Part shown: positions 62,654-64,000 of the stretch, piece by piece
Numbering within the stretch: the stretch's first letter is position 1
How the letters are laid out: each line of letters begins with the position of its first letter
Position numbers and translations under genes: made by a program
Source: Holophagaceae bacterium
GTDB lineage: Bacteria > Acidobacteriota > Holophagae > Holophagales > Holophagaceae
Assembly: GCA_016720465.1 (NCBI GenBank)
Contig: JADKKO010000001.1
Location: forward strand, 186,001-250,000
DNA: 64,000 bases
Direction: 5' to 3'
Notes under the pieces: model-generated
Seen by the model: the letters and a program-made list of their open reading frames with translations, nothing else
What the model was told of the DNA's origin: nothing
The model's database searches: none

Positions 62654-63925
62654 TCAACTGGGCACGCTGGCGCCACGGTGCACGTTGCGCAGCGTCAGCG
62701 CCAGCACCAGGCCCAATCCCACGGTGGCCGTGGCGATGAAGTAGGGCGACGCATAGCCCCATTTCGCGAAGGCGAAGGTGCCCACGGCGGGGCCGATGAT
62801 CCGGCCCAGCCCCTGCATGGCTCCCATGGCGCCGAACAGGCTGCCCTGTTCCTCGGCGGGAGTGAGCTGGGAAGCCAAGGCGCTGGTGGCGGTGCTGTTC
62901 ATGCCTGATCCCCAGGACAGGGGCACCATCAGGAGCAGGAAAGGCCATTTCCAGGGCGAGGAGGGAAGGAATGGCAAGGTGCAGGCCATCAGGGCGAGAC
63001 CTGAAAGGACCGCCACCCGCTCGGGAATCCGCTTGCTCACCACACGGACCAGTCCGCCCTGATACAGGACGATCAAAATGCCGATGAAGGCGAACAGGTA
63101 GCCCACCTCCCGCTGGCCGAACCCGAAGCGCGCATGGGCCAGGAGGCTGAAGGTGCCCTCCATCATCGCGAAACCGGACATGGCGAGCAGCGCGATGAAT
63201 AGCAATTGCGCCATGCCAGGCGTCCTCAACGCGACCATCAGCGCGTGCCCGCGGCTCTCTTTGGCCTTGGCCATCGCGCGCAATTCGGGTGTGAGCGTTT
63301 CGGGCAGCCAAGCCAGCACGAAGGTCGCTGCCAGGAAGGACAGGCCTGCGGCCACGAAGAAAGGCAGGTGCCAGCCGTGCTGCGCCAGCATGGATTCGCC
63401 GAACTTCGAGCCTGCCAGCACACCCGCCAGGGCGGGGCCGATCACGAAACCCAGGCCAAATGCCGCGCCGATCATGCCCAGCAGCCGAGAACGTTCCTCG
63501 GGCTTGGACCCGTCCGTCATGGCCGCCTGCGCCACGGCGATGTTGCCGCCGGTGATTCCGTCCAGGACCCGGGCCGCGAGCACCCATTCAAATCGCATGG
63601 TGAGGGCCATCATCAGGTAGCCGACCGCGGATCCCATCAGCGAGATCCAGAGCACCGGCTTCCGGCCGACCTGGTCGGAGATGCGCCCCAGAATCGGGGT
63701 GGCGATGAACTGCATCACCGAAAAGCTGATGAAGACGACGCCCGCCCAGAATGCGCCGACATCCTGCAGGCGCATCCAGCCCGTCACGGCCTGCATCCAT
63801 GGGGCCTCTCCCTGGGCCGCGATGGATTCGGCGTAGAGCGGCAGGATGGGAATCACGATGCCGAATCCCAGCAGATCCATGAAGACCGTCAGGAAGATGG
63901 CCATTCGGGCTTTTCGATCAGTCAT
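62654..63925 (-). CDS. TCR/Tet-family MFS exporter
   Basis: 423 aa with twelve hydrophobic segments. MFS signature near the first loop: G-R-I-S-D-Q-V-G-R-K-P-V. N-terminus F-L-T-V-F-M-D-L-L-G-F-G-I-V-I-P-I-L-P resembles the TetA group. Substrate unknown. It is 104 bp from hutH and may be transcribed separately. Confidence 0.88.
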   Translation of the reverse strand: MTDRKARMAIFLTVFMDLLGFGIVIPILPLYAESIAAQGEAPWMQAVTGWMRLQDVGAFWAGVVFISFSVMQFIATPILGRISDQVGRKPVLWISLMGSAVGYLMMALTMRFEWVLAARVLDGITGGNIAVAQAAMTDGSKPEERSRLLGMIGAAFGLGFVIGPALAGVLAGSKFGESMLAQHGWHLPFFVAAGLSFLAATFVLAWLPETLTPELRAMAKAKESRGHALMVALRTPGMAQLLFIALLAMSGFAMMEGTFSLLAHARFGFGQREVGYLFAFIGILIVLYQGGLVRVVSKRIPERVAVLSGLALMACTLPFLPSSPWKWPFLLLMVPLSWGSGMNSTATSALASQLTPAEEQGSLFGAMGAMQGLGRIIGPAVGTFAFAKWGYASPYFIATATVGLGLVLALTLRNVHRGASVPS

Positions 63926-64000
63926 CCGTGTTCTCCAACCTTCAAGGATACCGGGCCGATCAGGGAATCAGGAATGCTCATTCCTCGATTTCGAGACGGC

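Overview
The window is about 64 kb of GC-rich bacterial chromosome with dense, mostly operonic coding and a few AT-rich or repeat-rich interruptions. The gene set (LPS lipid A gene lpxC, MEP-pathway ispD, B12-dependent ribonucleotide reductase, PEGA-type Ser/Thr kinase, PilT-type ATPase, S46 peptidase, HisZ/HisG-short histidine pathway, DUF4388 and FHA proteins) indicates a Gram-negative, probably environmental organism. My best guess is an Acidobacteriota of the Holophaga/Geothrix type; that is inference from gene content, as no marker gene settles it.

Layout. 1-4.7 kb: end of an NHL-repeat propeller protein, then a convergent Ser/Thr kinase and a membrane protein. 4.7-8.5 kb: accessory region with a truncated Bro-N gene, a zinc-ribbon membrane protein, a broken second copy of that gene, and an AT-rich three-gene island (STAS-HATPase fusion, STAS-like DUF4325 protein, two-TM protein). 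8.5-12.3 kb: nrdJ with two candidate NrdR boxes, then the SRP RNA gene. 12.4-15 kb: small genes separated by iterated-word repeats. 15-25 kb (minus strand): ispD-lpxC-hisD-hisC/HAD-hisB-hisH-hisA-hisF-hisIE-hisZ-hisG, a nearly complete histidine operon in which the otherwise missing histidinol-phosphatase step is probably a HAD domain fused to HisC. 25-32 kb: RlpA, a DUF4388-SPOR protein, tyrS, three paralogous membrane proteins, PhoH. 32-37.5 kb: prolyl oligopeptidase, a tRNA-Thr(CGU) followed by a five-unit array of about 190-199 bp repeats each ending in the tRNA 3' end, an intrinsic terminator, and an S46 peptidase. 37.8-42.9 kb: an uncharacterised operon (lipoprotein, FHA-TM protein, glycine-rich exported protein, two soluble helical proteins). 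43.2-46.8 kb: Lrp regulator divergent from a Cys/Met-metabolism PLP enzyme, yajQ, a polyprenyl synthase. 46.8-51.7 kb: two lower-GC putative exported proteins, then a MntA/HepT toxin-antitoxin pair between a full-length PilT-like gene and a duplicate of that gene's 3' end. 51.9-55 kb: sucC, a small membrane protein, sucD, a thioesterase. 55.2-64 kb: a translationally coupled hutH-HD-HEAT-HEAT series and an MFS exporter.

The most striking non-coding feature is a set of intergenic inverted repeats whose arms are built from short iterated words (ACACGGATGA, CGGAGGGTAGCGGAG, GAGTTGAAGAGTT/GAGTCGAGG, CCGCGAAAGGCGCGAAAG, CCACCAAG). They recur at about ten places, always between genes, with unrelated words but the same architecture. 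The tRNA-Thr repeat array and the AT-rich STAS/HATPase island are the two best candidates for undescribed biology.
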